DNA from: Lingula anatina
Lineage: Eukaryota > Brachiopoda > Lingulata > Lingulida > Lingulidae
Assembly (NCBI RefSeq): GCF_001039355.2
Contig: NW_019775992.1
Location: forward strand, 70,690-134,689
DNA: 64,000 bases
Reading direction: 5' to 3'
The notes beneath the pieces were generated by a model that was not told the origin of the DNA, ran no database searches, and was given only the letters and a program-made list of their open reading frames with translations. The position numbers and the translations under genes are program-made. Shown here piece by piece: positions 1-11,523 of the stretch. Every line of letters starts with the position of its first letter. Within the stretch, counting starts at the first letter, position 1.

Positions 1-80
1 TTACAAATACTATTGATTTTTTCTTTTCTTTAATGTTCTGATCCCTGCACATAATTTTTTTCTCTTTTCACAATCTCCAG

Positions 81-203
81 ACAATGTCTGAAGTGGCGTT
101 TCACAAACAGAACAAAAGGGGATCTGTTCCATACAAGGTCAGCTTCAGGATGGTGAACACATTTTGCACTGGAAATTATATCTACAGGAAGTTGGGATCT
201 TAA
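81..203 (+). CDS. Terminal exon of an unrecognised plus-strand gene (partial)
   Basis: A pyrimidine-rich tract ends in CTCCAG at position 80. It is followed by 40 open codons (starting TMSEVAFHKQ, ending YIYRKLGS) and a TAA at 201-203. An AATAAA lies about 105 bp downstream. Together these look like the last coding exon of a gene whose body is left of the window. The peptide is basic, with one Cys and no motif I can name. The phase of entry cannot be verified because the upstream exon is missing. The reverse strand also has a short Cys-containing open stretch here, so the strand call is not certain. I do not recognise the family. Confidence 0.35.
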   Translation, partial: TMSEVAFHKQNKRGSVPYKVSFRMVNTFCTGNYIYRKLGS

Positions 204-307
204 CCAGTGGTGTGAATGTCAAAACTTGAATTGTCTGCTATGATTAGAGTAATTATTGCAAACCAGACACAAAGGGGAAATAATAAGCTGGACTAAACTG
301 TTATGTA

Positions 308-313
308 AATAAA
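308..313 (+). promoter_or_regulatory. Possible polyadenylation signal AATAAA
   Basis: A canonical AATAAA hexamer lies about 105 bp after the TAA at 201-203. It would end the transcript of the plus-strand terminal exon. In AT-rich DNA this hexamer is common by chance, so the call rests on its position only. Confidence 0.3.
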
Positions 314-492
314 AACCACATTCCCAGCCAGTCTGTTCAATTTTAGTAATACATTCCCAAAAGAAAATCAACTAAGTTTCACAGAACCATTTCTAAATTT
401 CTTTGAAAAAAAAATTGCTTACTTTAAAATAAAATTTTCATCATACAGAACATGATATCAAATCAAACTGGTGAGTTAAAAATAAAACCTAC

Positions 493-764
493 CTCCTCCA
501 CAAGATTCTTCCCTATCTCTGCAGCAGTCTTTTGTGGCATGGCACCCTTCATCACAGTAGCAATACTGTGGTCCAGTAGGGGCTCAGGGCATTCATCAGT
601 TTGGAATCTCTGTCCCCTTTCACACGGCAAGTGTCATTGCGACCAGAGCAGCAGAGTTTTGCCTCCAAGCAGCCACTATGAACCAGTCCAGTCTCCATCA
701 TCAAAATCAATGCAAATAATGCACAGGATGAAGAAATAATGCCTATTTTGTTTGACAAAGCCAT
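493..764 (-). CDS. First exon of a secreted somatomedin-B-domain protein, with an apparent 1-nt frameshift
   Basis: ATG at 764 opens a peptide with a hydrophobic signal sequence (about residues 1-30, core CALFALILMMETGLVHS). A Cys-rich stretch GCLEAKLCCSGRNDTC follows, matching the start of somatomedin-B domains of the SBSPON (RPE-spondin) type. The frame then runs into a stop. The next frame, starting near position 590, continues the same domain: YCYCDEGC, then DCCRDREESC, up to a GAG/GTAGGT donor at 493/492. The Cys spacing is complete only if the two frames are joined, so one extra base is present around 575-600. This is either an assembly error, a polymorphism or a pseudogene. The rest of the gene lies left of the window. 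Such proteins are secreted matrix proteins, usually with a thrombospondin type 1 repeat after this domain; that part is not visible here. Confidence 0.6.
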
Positions 765-1146
765 GGTGTAAAAACTAAAATGTTATTTGTAAACAATAAA
801 ATCACGCAATGTTACTAGCAGTCCAACTGTAAAACGGAACTAGTTCAAGTTTCTTGAAATAAAAGCACCACTTGCACTGGGGCTAATGAAGTTTAGCTAC
901 TAAAATAGCAATTAAGCAGTCTAGAGGGAATGCACCTCTCTTTCTTTTGCTACAGGCTGACAAAGTCCCACTTTCTTTTCCTCCTTTGGTAAAATCCTTC
1001 TCAAAGCTAGGACCCCCTCTCACTTCTTGAACTTTCTAGCCTGCAGTCACTGAGAGTGCCCCTGTTCCTGAGGTGTTCACCTTCTAAGTATAAATGTAAG
1101 CCACTAACTCTGCTGCCCAGCTTATAGCTAGCCCTGACTGAGGATG

Positions 1147-1181
1147 TTTATATACTCCTCTCAATGCTGTCTTCTGATTGG
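1147..1181 (-). promoter_or_regulatory. TATA and CCAAT boxes for the somatomedin-B gene
   Basis: On the minus strand a TATATAAA box (plus 1147-1154) lies 22 bp downstream of a CCAAT box (CAGCCAATCAG; CCAAT core at plus 1177-1181). This would place transcription start near 1115-1125, about 350 bp upstream of the ATG at 764. The order and strand of both boxes fit the gene. Activity is inferred from motif and position only. Confidence 0.5.
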
Positions 1182-4100
1182 CTGGCTTCATACACCATGC
1201 CCTTCTGTGAGTTCAGTGTTTGGACAGCTAATGGCCAGTGGATAGATATCACAATCTCAAGACCCGAAGGGGAGAATCTGGAAAAAAAAAGAGGTTGAGA
1301 AGAAGATAATTGTCATGCACTTCTGTTTAATATCATCATTATTATTATGATTTTTTTCTTCTATAAATGTTTTTCCTACTTTTATTTCACTGTTGGTCTC
1401 CTCTGGCAGTTGGGTTTAAGAAGGTATTTTTTCACCCTACCACTAAGCTGTCTAAAAGTCAAAAAGTTTATAAACCTTAACCCTTATTAGACTCAAAAGG
1501 TTAGACAGTTAGCAGAGCATGTGTCAGCCAAGGTATAGATTCATAAATCAACCATCAGTTTTTCCCCCATTCAACACAACATTATCAATGAGCAGATAAA
1601 TCAAATGCTTACCAAAACCTAACTTAATATTAGTCCAACACTGCAAATTACATGCTAAGCTCTCTACACCTTAAATGGGCTGAACAAATGACTGAAACAT
1701 ATCTAGAAGAGGATCAAGAAATAACAAAAAAAAAAAATTATCACACACTGGGCTCATTCAATCAGATGGGGAGTTCCAAATGTAGTCTAACTAAAAGCGC
1801 AGAAAATTATGAGCCTATTCTATACCCTAGGGAGTTTGACTTTTCACTTGATTTAACCAACACCACCATCAAAGGCACAGAGGAAGGGACAAGTAGTCCT
1901 TTCATTGACTGGCACAGCTTGGTCCACTATTAACAAAAATTCAAAAACACCTTCATTTTATTATGTACTACAACTGCCTTTCATTTTGAATAAAACGCTG
2001 TGACAAATCCATGCTTCAGTGATCCGGAAGCCAGAAAGTTAAGTTAGAAAGTAAGCTACCTTTTGTTATCTTTGGTTTACCAGTTACGAAGACAGGCCAT
2101 TTTACCACTACACCACAAGGGGGCCTCAGCAGACAGACATAGAAAACTTTGCCTCAGGGTAAATTTGCATATTTATAACTTCACCAACGAGGAATAAAAC
2201 CAGCTTTATAGGAAAGGACAATAATAGCATTCCTAACTGTTTAACCGACTGTTAAAACTGTAGGTCAGTGAAGTCAGTTAAAGAAAATTTCTGAAGCTGT
2301 TACTAAGTACAGTTGAATTTCCAGCTAACAACTGGCTGAACAACAAGGCTAAAGAACAGGATAAAGAAAGGTTTGCAGTGCACTTGTTTAGCATCCCAAT
2401 ATTTTCATACTTTCTATAGGTCTGTGTTTATTTAGGACTCTAATATTTTCCTTTCTCCACATAATATGTATGCCTCAAATGTTACCCTTTTGATGAAAAC
2501 TTTTCATTGAGAAATAAGTTTTATCTTTTCTTCTCCCCATCATTAGCCTATTTAATCCATGCCAAATGGCTACCATACGTGGCAACCCAATGCTCATTTG
2601 GAGATCAAAGTTCAAGAAGAAATCACCATGCAAATGTGCACACTTCTGATAACTTTCATGTATGCCGCAGTGTGTATACCTGCTAATTATACCAACATAA
2701 AACAAGCCTGACTTTAACACCTTCGATACAATACTCAAAACAAACCAAACTTGATGTCCAACTCCAAAGCTTGTGCTGGTATTAATTTTCAAGTGATTAA
2801 AAACTTCTTAGTCAACGCATAATTTCTCATAAGCTTTCTACTGGACTGTTTGACTTTGTGACCAACATTCCTCAAGAAGAAACCTCGGTAAATTTCTTTA
2901 CATCCCAAACAAATACTGTATTGTGTAATTTAAAGCAATCTGAAATAGGTCTTTATAAAAGCTGGTATCACCACAGGAGAAAATTCCATATACCTAACAC
3001 ATAATATTTCCGTATAAATAAGACCTAAATGGTACCTGAACCCATTCTCTCCTGTTATATTATTTCTATTGGTTACGTCATTCTGCACCCGGTCAGTATA
3101 AGAGCTTAACAGTAGTGCACAGTAGAGGGATTAATGAGCCTGATCCTATATAATACTGAATAAAGATGGAATATTAGCCTGCTCATACCTGGTTCCCCAC
3201 TGTGTTCTACCAGCACCCTTGCAAACCCCCTTTATTTATTGACAGGAGACCAGTGTCGTGGACTCTCTGTTTGTTAAGTGGTTAAAGAATCTGAAGATAT
3301 ATTATACTAGGTCTGATTAAATAAACTGATAAGAGTTGCCCACCAGGGCTGTTAGCATGGCATGGGCATTGACAATGCCCTTATACAGTGATATTTCCTA
3401 AGTGATACATTTTTACCGCAAAAGCAAACATTTATAAATCTAATGACATTTATAGACAGTATTGTGGAATCATTGGAGTGCGTTCAAACGAACAACTTGT
3501 CAGTAATTTTGAGACCCATTATTTAATAGAAGAATGTCAAGTTCCTTCCGGATATTTTCCAAACCTCCTCAAATTGCTTGAACCAAAGTGAAATGATTGA
3601 TAAATTTGTCAACTTGCTGTTGGGCAAGAGGAGGCACAATGCAGTCCCATCACTCTCAAGTGGCTATCTCCTTCCTTATCAACACTGAAGTGTCTTATTG
3701 TTAGAAAAGACAAACAAACTTCTGGTGCCCGTCTGCTGCAGGCTCAGGGTGCCATCTCATCTAGACAGGGTCAAGATCTATAGTTTGGTGACAAACTTGA
3801 TAGCGAATTTACCTTTAATTCTGATAGCAATTGGGATAATTGAAACAAGCACAAATGGTATCATGCAAAGCCAATTTGACATCTGCTGATTAAATATTAG
3901 GTGTGGCAAAATCCTCTGAGTTATGGTCTGTGAACACACTAGTTATCTTAGACAAGTCATGGGGACTAACTACAGTAACTGGCATTACATTGGTGCCATA
4001 CTCTGCAGCACATATCTTTCCAAGCATGTCATCTTCACAGTGTACTCATTGTGACGGTTGAGAAAATTTACCAAAAGCACATCAAGTTAGACTGCAATCC

Positions 4101-4913
4101 AGTACAGCCAGCAATTGTGCTAAGGATTACACTGATAAAAATCAACTAACACAGTCTGGCACAAGGGCCTTGAATGAAACAGATAAACCATCTTCTATAT
4201 TGTCCAACTTTCTACACATTTACAGAGGGGTGATTCCAGCATTTTTTTTTTTGTTCTATTAAATAACTTATTCCAAAAATTATGATAAACCAAGGGGAAA
4301 AACAAACATGTTTTATCATCTTTAGCCAAATTATTAATCATTAGTTGTGGAAATAAAATAAACTTGTATGGGCCTAATAACGCCTCACTATATAATACCA
4401 CACAAAGACGCAATTTGATAACAACTCAGCATAAAATTTAAAGCCATCTCTTGTGTCTAGTCATGCTTCAATTTTTAAAGAACTACAAAACATACTTGAA
4501 ATTCTCCAGATCTTAACAAGGACAGTTGTTTAAATTATGCTGCAAAAAATAATACTATAACAAAATCACACAGCCATCTCTAAGATGACCTAGATCAGTT
4601 TTTAAAATTGGCTACCACACAAGGGAGGTTGAAAGGGAGAAAAATACTAACAAATAATCAGTGTGACCAGAATATTAAATTTGTTATACACCAAAATTTA
4701 ATAACTTTTTTGCCACGATTCTAATTAAAATAGCAATAATAGCCAAAATTTACCTGACAAATTGAAATTTTTAAATTTCTACAAATTAATACACCAAGAG
4801 GTCTGTTCTTCTCCAATTAACTCCCATCATTAATGTCTTCAAATATCCTGAACAAATGTTGATTGTTAACAGACATCATGGAAAATAAAACAGAACTGAA
4901 TGAAATTTCATAC
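1182..4913. other. Non-coding stretch, no gene recognised
   Basis: Open frames here are short and show no recognisable protein or paired splice sites. The stretch could be intergenic, or 3' untranslated or intronic sequence of a minus-strand transcript whose possible exons lie to the right (4914-5124 and 10636-10702). No tRNA-like or other structured RNA was recognised. Confidence 0.4.
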
Positions 4914-5124
4914 CTGGATCTTTCAATAAAGATCAAAAGAATTGCTCATAAAATCCAGAGGTCCCAACTTGAAGTTGAATACTGGAAGGAAAATTAAACA
5001 ATATTATAATTTTTAAATGAGTATTTGTCGTCTGTTTATCAATGGTGTCTTGAACTCTTAGACTTTCCGTTCCAGTATCTTACCTGTCCTCAATCTCACC
5101 GCAAGTATTATGAACACAGAACCG
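4914..5124 (-). CDS. Two possible minus-strand exons (5084-5124 and 4914-4981)
   Basis: The 68-nt segment 4981-4914 has a strong acceptor (TTTTCCTTCCAG) and a good donor (CAG/GTATGA). The 41-nt segment 5124-5084 has an acceptor ending CACACCAG and a donor CAG/GTAAGA. Joining them keeps one frame open: RFCVHNTCGEIED, then SIQLQVGTSGFYEQFF and a TGA, 20 nt before the second donor. The product is not recognised. Short exons in AT-rich DNA arise by chance, and no upstream partner is secured, so this could equally be non-coding RNA exons or noise. Confidence 0.25.
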
Positions 5125-5730
5125 CTGGTGTGTGTATATAAACTGAAATGAAAATCCCCAAACAAAGAAACACAGATAAAGAACTGGATGTTAATACAAC
5201 AGTAAAACACTTTTCCTTTACCTCAAGGCTTTAGTGTATATATGTATGTATAAGAGACCTCAGCCTGAGCCAACACCAATGGAGACGTTGTTTACCTTGG
5301 TCAATCACCCTATAATCACCTGATTGTTCGGCGCTTTGAAATACCAGGCATTAAATCGGGTCGAAAAGTTTGCACGCAATTAGACCGTAACATGCCTCAA
5401 TCTTTCACCCAAGCCAGACGACTAAATAAAAACTAACTCTCTGTGTTCTATTCATGGAATCTGGTAGCCTTTTAAACCATTTACAAAGTGGATTGTTTGT
5501 CCAGCGGGACTTCACAGGCTTACAGTATTTACCTGTGTTTTATAGCAATTATAATATAAAGTTGAATCTGGCTAATGCAACTATATAGCATGTGCCCTTT
5601 TTTGTTCAAATCTATTCATGGTGGTCAAAACAAAAAAGTTCTCATGCAGTCAAGTGCAAGAATAATTGGAAAGAAGGGGAAAAATGAGAAAGGGCATGAG
5701 ATATAGGGTATGAAATACATCTACTTGTAG

Positions 5731-5733
<3 letters not shown>

Positions 5734-5768
<35 letters not shown>
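5734..5768. repeat. (GA)n microsatellite
   Basis: An uninterrupted GA dinucleotide run of about 35 bp in non-coding sequence. Confidence 0.95.
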
Positions 5769-5772
<4 letters not shown>

Positions 5773-8700
5773 GAGATTTTTTATTTCAATGAAACCAAAG
5801 ATTTAAAAAAATTAGCACTAATCAAGCCAGAGACCAATGTTTTATACAAACTTAAAGACTTATCAGCAGATGATATAGTTTTAATTTTAGGACAAATCCA
5901 AATGCTTCAAATCATAAGATAAACAATTATATGAGGGTATCAAGTCTGCATTTTCAGGTCATGTTTGATCTTTCTATTTCAAAGTAAACATCACCATGAG
6001 ATTCATTCATCTTGCCTATCAATGTGTGAATGTGTCACAAATGTCACCTCTCCTCAAGGGGACCATAATATCTCCTGTCTACAACTTTTCTTTACACTAT
6101 CACATGCCACTTTGTTCAAAGTCCGATACATGTATTCCAAATGTAGTTATGCACCCAAGGGGCCCATTGCTTTAGACAAAATTTCCTAAAGAAGCGTGGA
6201 GTCTAGATGGGTCACTAAAAGTGAAATCAAACTAAAACTAAAACCAGAATGGTATTGACCTTTTAATGGCAAAAACAAATTTATCTAACACTAATTCTCT
6301 TGTCCAAGGAGCAAAAGGGTAGTCACACCTCCTTTATTAAGAAGATGAGAGTTCATAGGCAGTGTTGTATAGAGAAGTGTCCACAGAGATTTCTCAGTGG
6401 CTCTAGAGATCGTTTTTATCTTAAAAAACACTAGACTGCATGCTTATCTATATTGGTAGTTTGGTAGCCCTTACTCATGTAAGTATGCATGTTAACATGT
6501 CTGAAATCTTTGTTAAACTTACATGCTGGTGACCTCATCCTTTCTTTTTGACATTTAATTACAGCACCTACTTAAATTCAAGATTTTTTGTGTGACCTTA
6601 AAATGCCAGACAACCCAGAGTGTATAAGAAATAACTTTTTGATGATTTCAAACATGACATCCATTTTAACTACTCAATATAAAAAATAAACTGGCATATT
6701 AAATATCTTAGTATCCATTTAAGCTCAGACAATATCTAATATCCAAGCAAACATCATAGAGCCCCATTTCAAAATAATCAATACATGTACATACTTAGAA
6801 AACAGTGTAATTATAACAGTTCAGTGGTCTAAGGTTTAAGGAGCAGATTAGAAGCCAACAGTTGACAAATGACTCACACCCGCTGATAATACCTGTGATT
6901 ACTTTATTAAATAATCCTGGTTTACTTTCCTACACATGGGTATATAGATAATGCTAAGGCTAAGCAAACACAAATTGTCAGATATAATGTACTTACATAC
7001 TTCCAATTAATAAAAATCAAATATCAATAAAAAGTTATTTATTAATCTAGAATTTTTTAAAACATAAAGATACAGCTGAAGATAACCAACATAAAGATGA
7101 ATGAATAAGAGATTAAAAGAATTGACAGCAAGACAAAAACTTTATCACTAATGGATCTTCCCATTAAGTTGCACTGCCTGCTTAAAAATGTATCTATTTT
7201 AATTTGAATCAGATCAAAGTAAATAAGAAAAAGGTTGGAAGAGATATGAGGAATCTATATAAGTGATTTACTTTGGCAAAAAATCCTTTATGTTCAAATC
7301 AAGTAAGTCCACATTACAAGAAAATGCATTACCAATACTGTCATTTAAATTTAGTTAATGTGTATCACACCTGTTTCTAAGCTAAAACTTTAAAAGAATA
7401 TCAATATTCTATACAATAAGGCAATTTGTGCAGTTACAATAACAATTCATTTTATCTGTATTATTAAGATTATTATTTTTCAAGGGTGTGTTTACTTTTC
7501 AGTAATAGATTACAAAGTGTTTAATTTTTCTCTGAAGGACAATCCATTCACTTTCCATTGTTTTAAATTCTTCATTTTCTTTTAAAATAGCCAGAACTTT
7601 AGAGTCAAAATAATATAAATTTTTCTATCTCTGCTCTGGAATTGCCCTTTGTGCAATAGAAAATGCTAAGAATGCATATAACTGTTCAAATGACAGTGAA
7701 GATGAAGTAGTTGGCTGAAAAATAAATGTGTAGGATATTTGGGGGTTTATATTTTCAAAGAGTGATAGTCAGCTTATTCTATAAAACTACTGATAATGAG
7801 AGGATCATTTTTCATTTTAGTTTATATCATAAAAAAGCAAATAAAATGAATATTAAATGGTTCTTTTAATCTCAAGCAGACTTTGAAATATATGGTATTA
7901 ATATTATTTATATAAATGGGGACAAATATTCTTCCAGAGAGAGAATATATGTTACTACCAGTTCATCCAAGAACTGGCAGCCTCCAGGTTTGTTTAGATT
8001 TCTCTTACCTTGTCAGTCCAGTCATTTAGATATGGAAATTCAACTTCAATCAGGTGTCATATTTCATTTTTTAAAATAATTAATTTCAAGGTTTACATCA
8101 TTTTTTAAACACAGATGACCAAGCATTAAGGCATGTGGCACCAGCAATCTGAAAGAGTTGAGGTTTCCACTGAATTTCACTGCTAGAATTTAAGCATGCA
8201 ATTTGTTTTTCTGATAAAACAATGCAGTAGCAGTTACCAAATCAATTTCCTCCTAAATATCTGAGTTGTCAAGTCTACATCTCAATACTAGTGGATTTTG
8301 AGCCTTTAGCAAGCAAAGTTGTTATCAGCAAACTTCAAATAACCTCTATAGGATGGTGGGGTTTCAGTTATATCACTTTAGCATGCTAGAGTATGGCATA
8401 TGTGTGATAAGGAATCAACATTAAATGGGGATATAGCAATAAATATGCAACATTTAATGTGTTATAGCTAGTCAACATGCAGCCATAAAAATTTTATGAT
8501 TGGCTTAAAATATAATGCTTTTAACAATATCTAGCATTTAAGTAACAATGGAGATCAAACACTTTATATATTAAGACCAAAATAAATTTGTATGTATATG
8601 GTATTAAAAGCTATCAAAAATGGCATCTCACACAATTCTTAAACACATATTTTAATTCTTATTTGATAAATCAATCAGAGACAACATTACTTACCAATAT

Positions 8701-9726
8701 GCTTGTGTTGCTTTTACAGACCAGCTATGGCAAATACTGATATACAATATTAATATTCTTTAAAACACACTAAGAAATTAAGAGTTTGCGTGTGTCCAAA
8801 GTCCTGTAACGAGTGGCAAATCATCAAATGTTTGCCCACCTGGTGTTTTAAATATAATCTACCTATAAGCATGTAATTCCAAACTCCAGAGTCCAATCTA
8901 GTCTTTGATAGAATGATGAATGAATGTTGTCTTTGATAGTATGATAAATGAATGTCAATATAATAATAACAGATGTGACTTTATAACATATGCCTTTCAC
9001 CCTACCACAAATAACTCTCAATGGGGAACATAGTTCTTGTGTCATAGCACTACATTAAATTTAAAGATGAAAAGACCGCGAATGAGTTAGTATTAAATAA
9101 TGTGTTGGTGAGAAAAGTAAAGCAGCACTGTTGCAAGTGACTGCATGGGAGAGTTATGCAATAGCCTGTATTCATCTGAATTGGCCTGTGGCAGACACGG
9201 TCTGGTTTCTGGCGTGGTGTCTAATATCACTTTATGAAATATTAACCCTCAGGATCCAAAATGTGAAAAGTAAACTTGACCCTCTCTGCTTTTATTTGGA
9301 ATAGACCTACTATTCAAAATGGAGTTCACAGGCATTGGAAATAGATCAAAGTAATGGGAAGGGTTGTTGCAAAACTGAGACATGCTGTACCCATATGACT
9401 CATGTGCAGTAGGTTCCAGAATGCATGTACTCCACTGCTGTTTTTCTATTTATAAAAAAGTGCACTTTCAAGTAACATTATTTATCAACTGCCAATTTAT
9501 TAGACATCTCAATTTTTGCTTGCCAAATCACTCATCTGTACCAGAATAAGGGTACTAATGAAATGAAAGAATAAATCAATAAATAAACTAATGGGAATAT
9601 TAAAATAGTTCAGTGGAATATTCATATGAAAAATCAGCCAACTCCTCGCTGGAATCCCGTCGTTACTACTCTTTTGTCTAAGTCTGAGGCAAGCAGGGTG
9701 AAAATATAAACCTGCTTTAGTAATTG
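5769..9726. other. Non-coding AT-rich stretch, no gene recognised
   Basis: No open frame longer than about 75 codons has recognisable content. Isolated minus-strand donor-like sites occur, for example GACAAG/GTAAGA near 8010 and ATATTG/GTAAGT near 8695, without convincing acceptors. I see nothing else beyond a short tandem repeat at 8901-8956. Confidence 0.45.
8901..8956. repeat. Two-copy 28-bp tandem repeat
   Basis: Two adjacent imperfect copies beginning GTCTTTGATAG and ending in a TGAATGT-type segment, 8901-8928 and 8929-8956. There are about three differences between the copies. Confidence 0.7.
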
Positions 9727-9848
9727 CCTCAGTTTTCGGCTTTACACGCCAGGCTGTTTATTACCGCAAGATAAAGTAGCCCGGCCTAGATCTACAGGGG
9801 TACATGTACCATGAACGTAACTGGAACTTGTCAGGCCGAAAACTGAGG
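9727..9848. repeat. Perfect 14-bp inverted repeat around a 94-bp core
   Basis: CCTCAGTTTTCGGC at 9727-9740 is matched exactly in reverse complement by GCCGAAAACTGAGG at 9835-9848. The core holds no open frame of note and is more GC-rich than its surroundings. It could be a miniature inverted-repeat element or a hairpin. No clear target duplication was seen. Confidence 0.5.
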
Positions 9849-10307
9849 TACACTAACGAGGCAGACCTATGCACCATAAAGTCCATTCATTACATTTTCT
9901 TTAGTTAACAACTATGTTTTCCTTTTTTGAAAACCATAAACAAAAGTTGTGCGAAAAATGCCCCCCAATTATTTCGCAGCGTTTACCTTTCACTGACGCC
10001 AGACGAACTTCCCGGCAGATGTGACTTCCTGTCCAAGAGATGGCGCTTCAGGACGGTGCACAATTGCAGCAGCAAAAGGGCCATCTCGCTGTTGCGAAGA
10101 ACTTTAATTTTTCATCCAAAAATCCAGAAAAAATAAGGTTTTAAAGTCCTAACTTTTATTCCAAAAGGCCGCACAATATTGATAAGTTGGCTTACGAGCG
10201 GCGACTCTCTAAACAGGGTGTAGGCAGGCAAAATTTATTTTTGTTTTTCAAACATGATTTTAACAAGTATAGTACGTACCTATATAAACGGTAGGGTCGG
10301 TCGTAAT

Positions 10308-10361
10308 TTCTTTTCTTTTCTTTCTTTTTTCTTGTCTTTCTTTCTTATTTCTCTTTTTTTC
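10308..10361. repeat. Polypyrimidine TTTC-type low-complexity tract
   Basis: About 54 bp of almost pure T and C with repeating TTTC/TTCT units. This is simple sequence with no supported function. Confidence 0.8.
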
Positions 10362-10635
10362 AAGGGAGGAAATGTCAAGTCCATAGAATTCAGTTTTTCC
10401 TGAGGACAGTTATAAATTTCTCTCACTTACCAAACCAATTAATACTCAATGCATTTTTTCATTTGAAATAATAAATTTGGCACGAAAAATACTATTGACA
10501 TCTTCACAATTATCACCGATCGCCCTGAGTGATCAGTTATATTAGGCATAACTGGAATTTTCTCTTCGCTCTGAGTCTGATGAGCTATTTAAGTTAAAGG
10601 TATTGTTCCAAACTTATTAAACGCTTTAGACTCAC

Positions 10636-10702
10636 CGGTTTGAAGGTCTGTTGGTCCAGTAATCATAATCTCTCTTTCATGTTTTGTCTTCCTCCGTCTC
10701 AT
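10636..10702 (-). CDS. Possible 5' coding exon of a minus-strand gene
   Basis: ATG at 10702 opens a 22-codon stretch starting MRRRKTKHERE and ending MITGPTDLQT, followed by a strong donor ACCG/GTGAGT at 10636/10635. The pattern of a basic run followed by MITGPTDLQ loosely resembles the start of a CRIB motif in small CDC42 effectors (MIxxPTNF), but the expected H..HVG half was not found in a nearby in-phase exon. Upstream codons are also open, so the start is a guess. Treat as a weak candidate. Confidence 0.25.
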
Positions 10703-11323
10703 GCGAAATATGGAACACGCTGACTCAGATCTAAGCACGTGCGACTTGTGGAACTTGGCACAAACATGGTCCGTCATAAAAATTGAGAAAAAAAATACTA
10801 CACCATGCGCAAATTACATAAGCTTGCCTGCAAGCTCTCTGGCAACTAAAGCAGACGAGAGCCGGCTGACTTACTTCAAACTGCATTTTATTGATTCATT
10901 TGGCTGCAGGGCCTACCGGTACATACAACTTACAAGAAACGCTTTTCATATGATGCCATGACTCGATCCAAAGTTCCACGATATACTCAGATTTTTTTTT
11001 TTTTTTGTCTTCTTTCTTTTCAAATATACATTGCTTTGATGGATATAAATCCTAGATATACTGCAAAACAAATGCCCTTTGATCTTACATGCACTCTGCC
11101 TTTCAAGAAAGATAAAAAAACATGACTATGTCGGAAATTAAACATTTCTGCAGAATTTCCAACATTTTTAAAATTTTTTTTCTTAGTGAACGTGGAGACA
11201 AAAGACAGTCGTGGCATTTCTAGTAAACGTCACGCACGAACGAAAGTTTTTATAAGTCGTGACATAATCAATTACAACAATCGTCAGCAAGTTGTGCTGT
11301 ACGTGACATCCCCTCGCACTTCA

Positions 11324-11523
11324 CGCTCGCAGGTATCTCATGGGAGACTGCGAGCGCGTTTTTCACTGGGCTCCGTTAATTCGAAAGCATCGCGAATTGC
11401 GATATCACCTTTCATTTCGAGGCTATTATATGGGGCGAGTAAATGCCGAGTTATGGAATAGAGAGTATTAGAGACGCTTGCGCTCGATCGCAATTCGCGA
11501 TGCTTTCGAGTTACGGAGCCCAG
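11324..11523. repeat. CpG-rich fold-back: 38/37-bp inverted repeat plus a small hairpin
   Basis: A left arm at 11366-11403 (starts CTGGGCTCCG, ends GCGAATTGCGAT) pairs with 11487-11523 with one gap and one mismatch, around an 83-bp loop. Just left is a perfect 9-bp hairpin, CGCTCGCAG (11324-11332) with CTGCGAGCG (11348-11356). The arms are unusually rich in CpG for this window. This looks like a miniature fold-back element, or a structured regulatory sequence. No coding potential and no clear target duplication were found. Confidence 0.6.

Noticed and set aside
452-739. 95-codon plus-strand open frame
   Set aside because: It lies antisense to the somatomedin-B exon, whose signal peptide and Cys pattern are clear on the minus strand.
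1652-1933. 93-codon plus-strand open frame
   Set aside because: No recognisable content, no paired splice sites or nearby promoter; length is compatible with chance.
2475-2792. 105-codon minus-strand open frame
   Set aside because: Low-complexity AT-driven composition and no family resemblance; not supported as a gene.
3500-4130. Coding-like stretches on the minus strand (for example a 50-codon run near 3900-4050)
   Set aside because: Several in-frame stops interrupt it and no family was recognised; a run of this length is expected by chance now and then.
8690-8725. Minus-strand HKHIG followed by GTAAGT, as a second half of a CRIB motif for the 10636 exon
   Set aside because: The phase does not match the exon ending at 10636 and the acceptor is poor, so the join would not give the motif.
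9927-10136. 69-codon plus-strand open frame in a GC-richer patch
   Set aside because: No domain, no acceptor or donor in frame; the composition more likely reflects the local CpG-rich zone.
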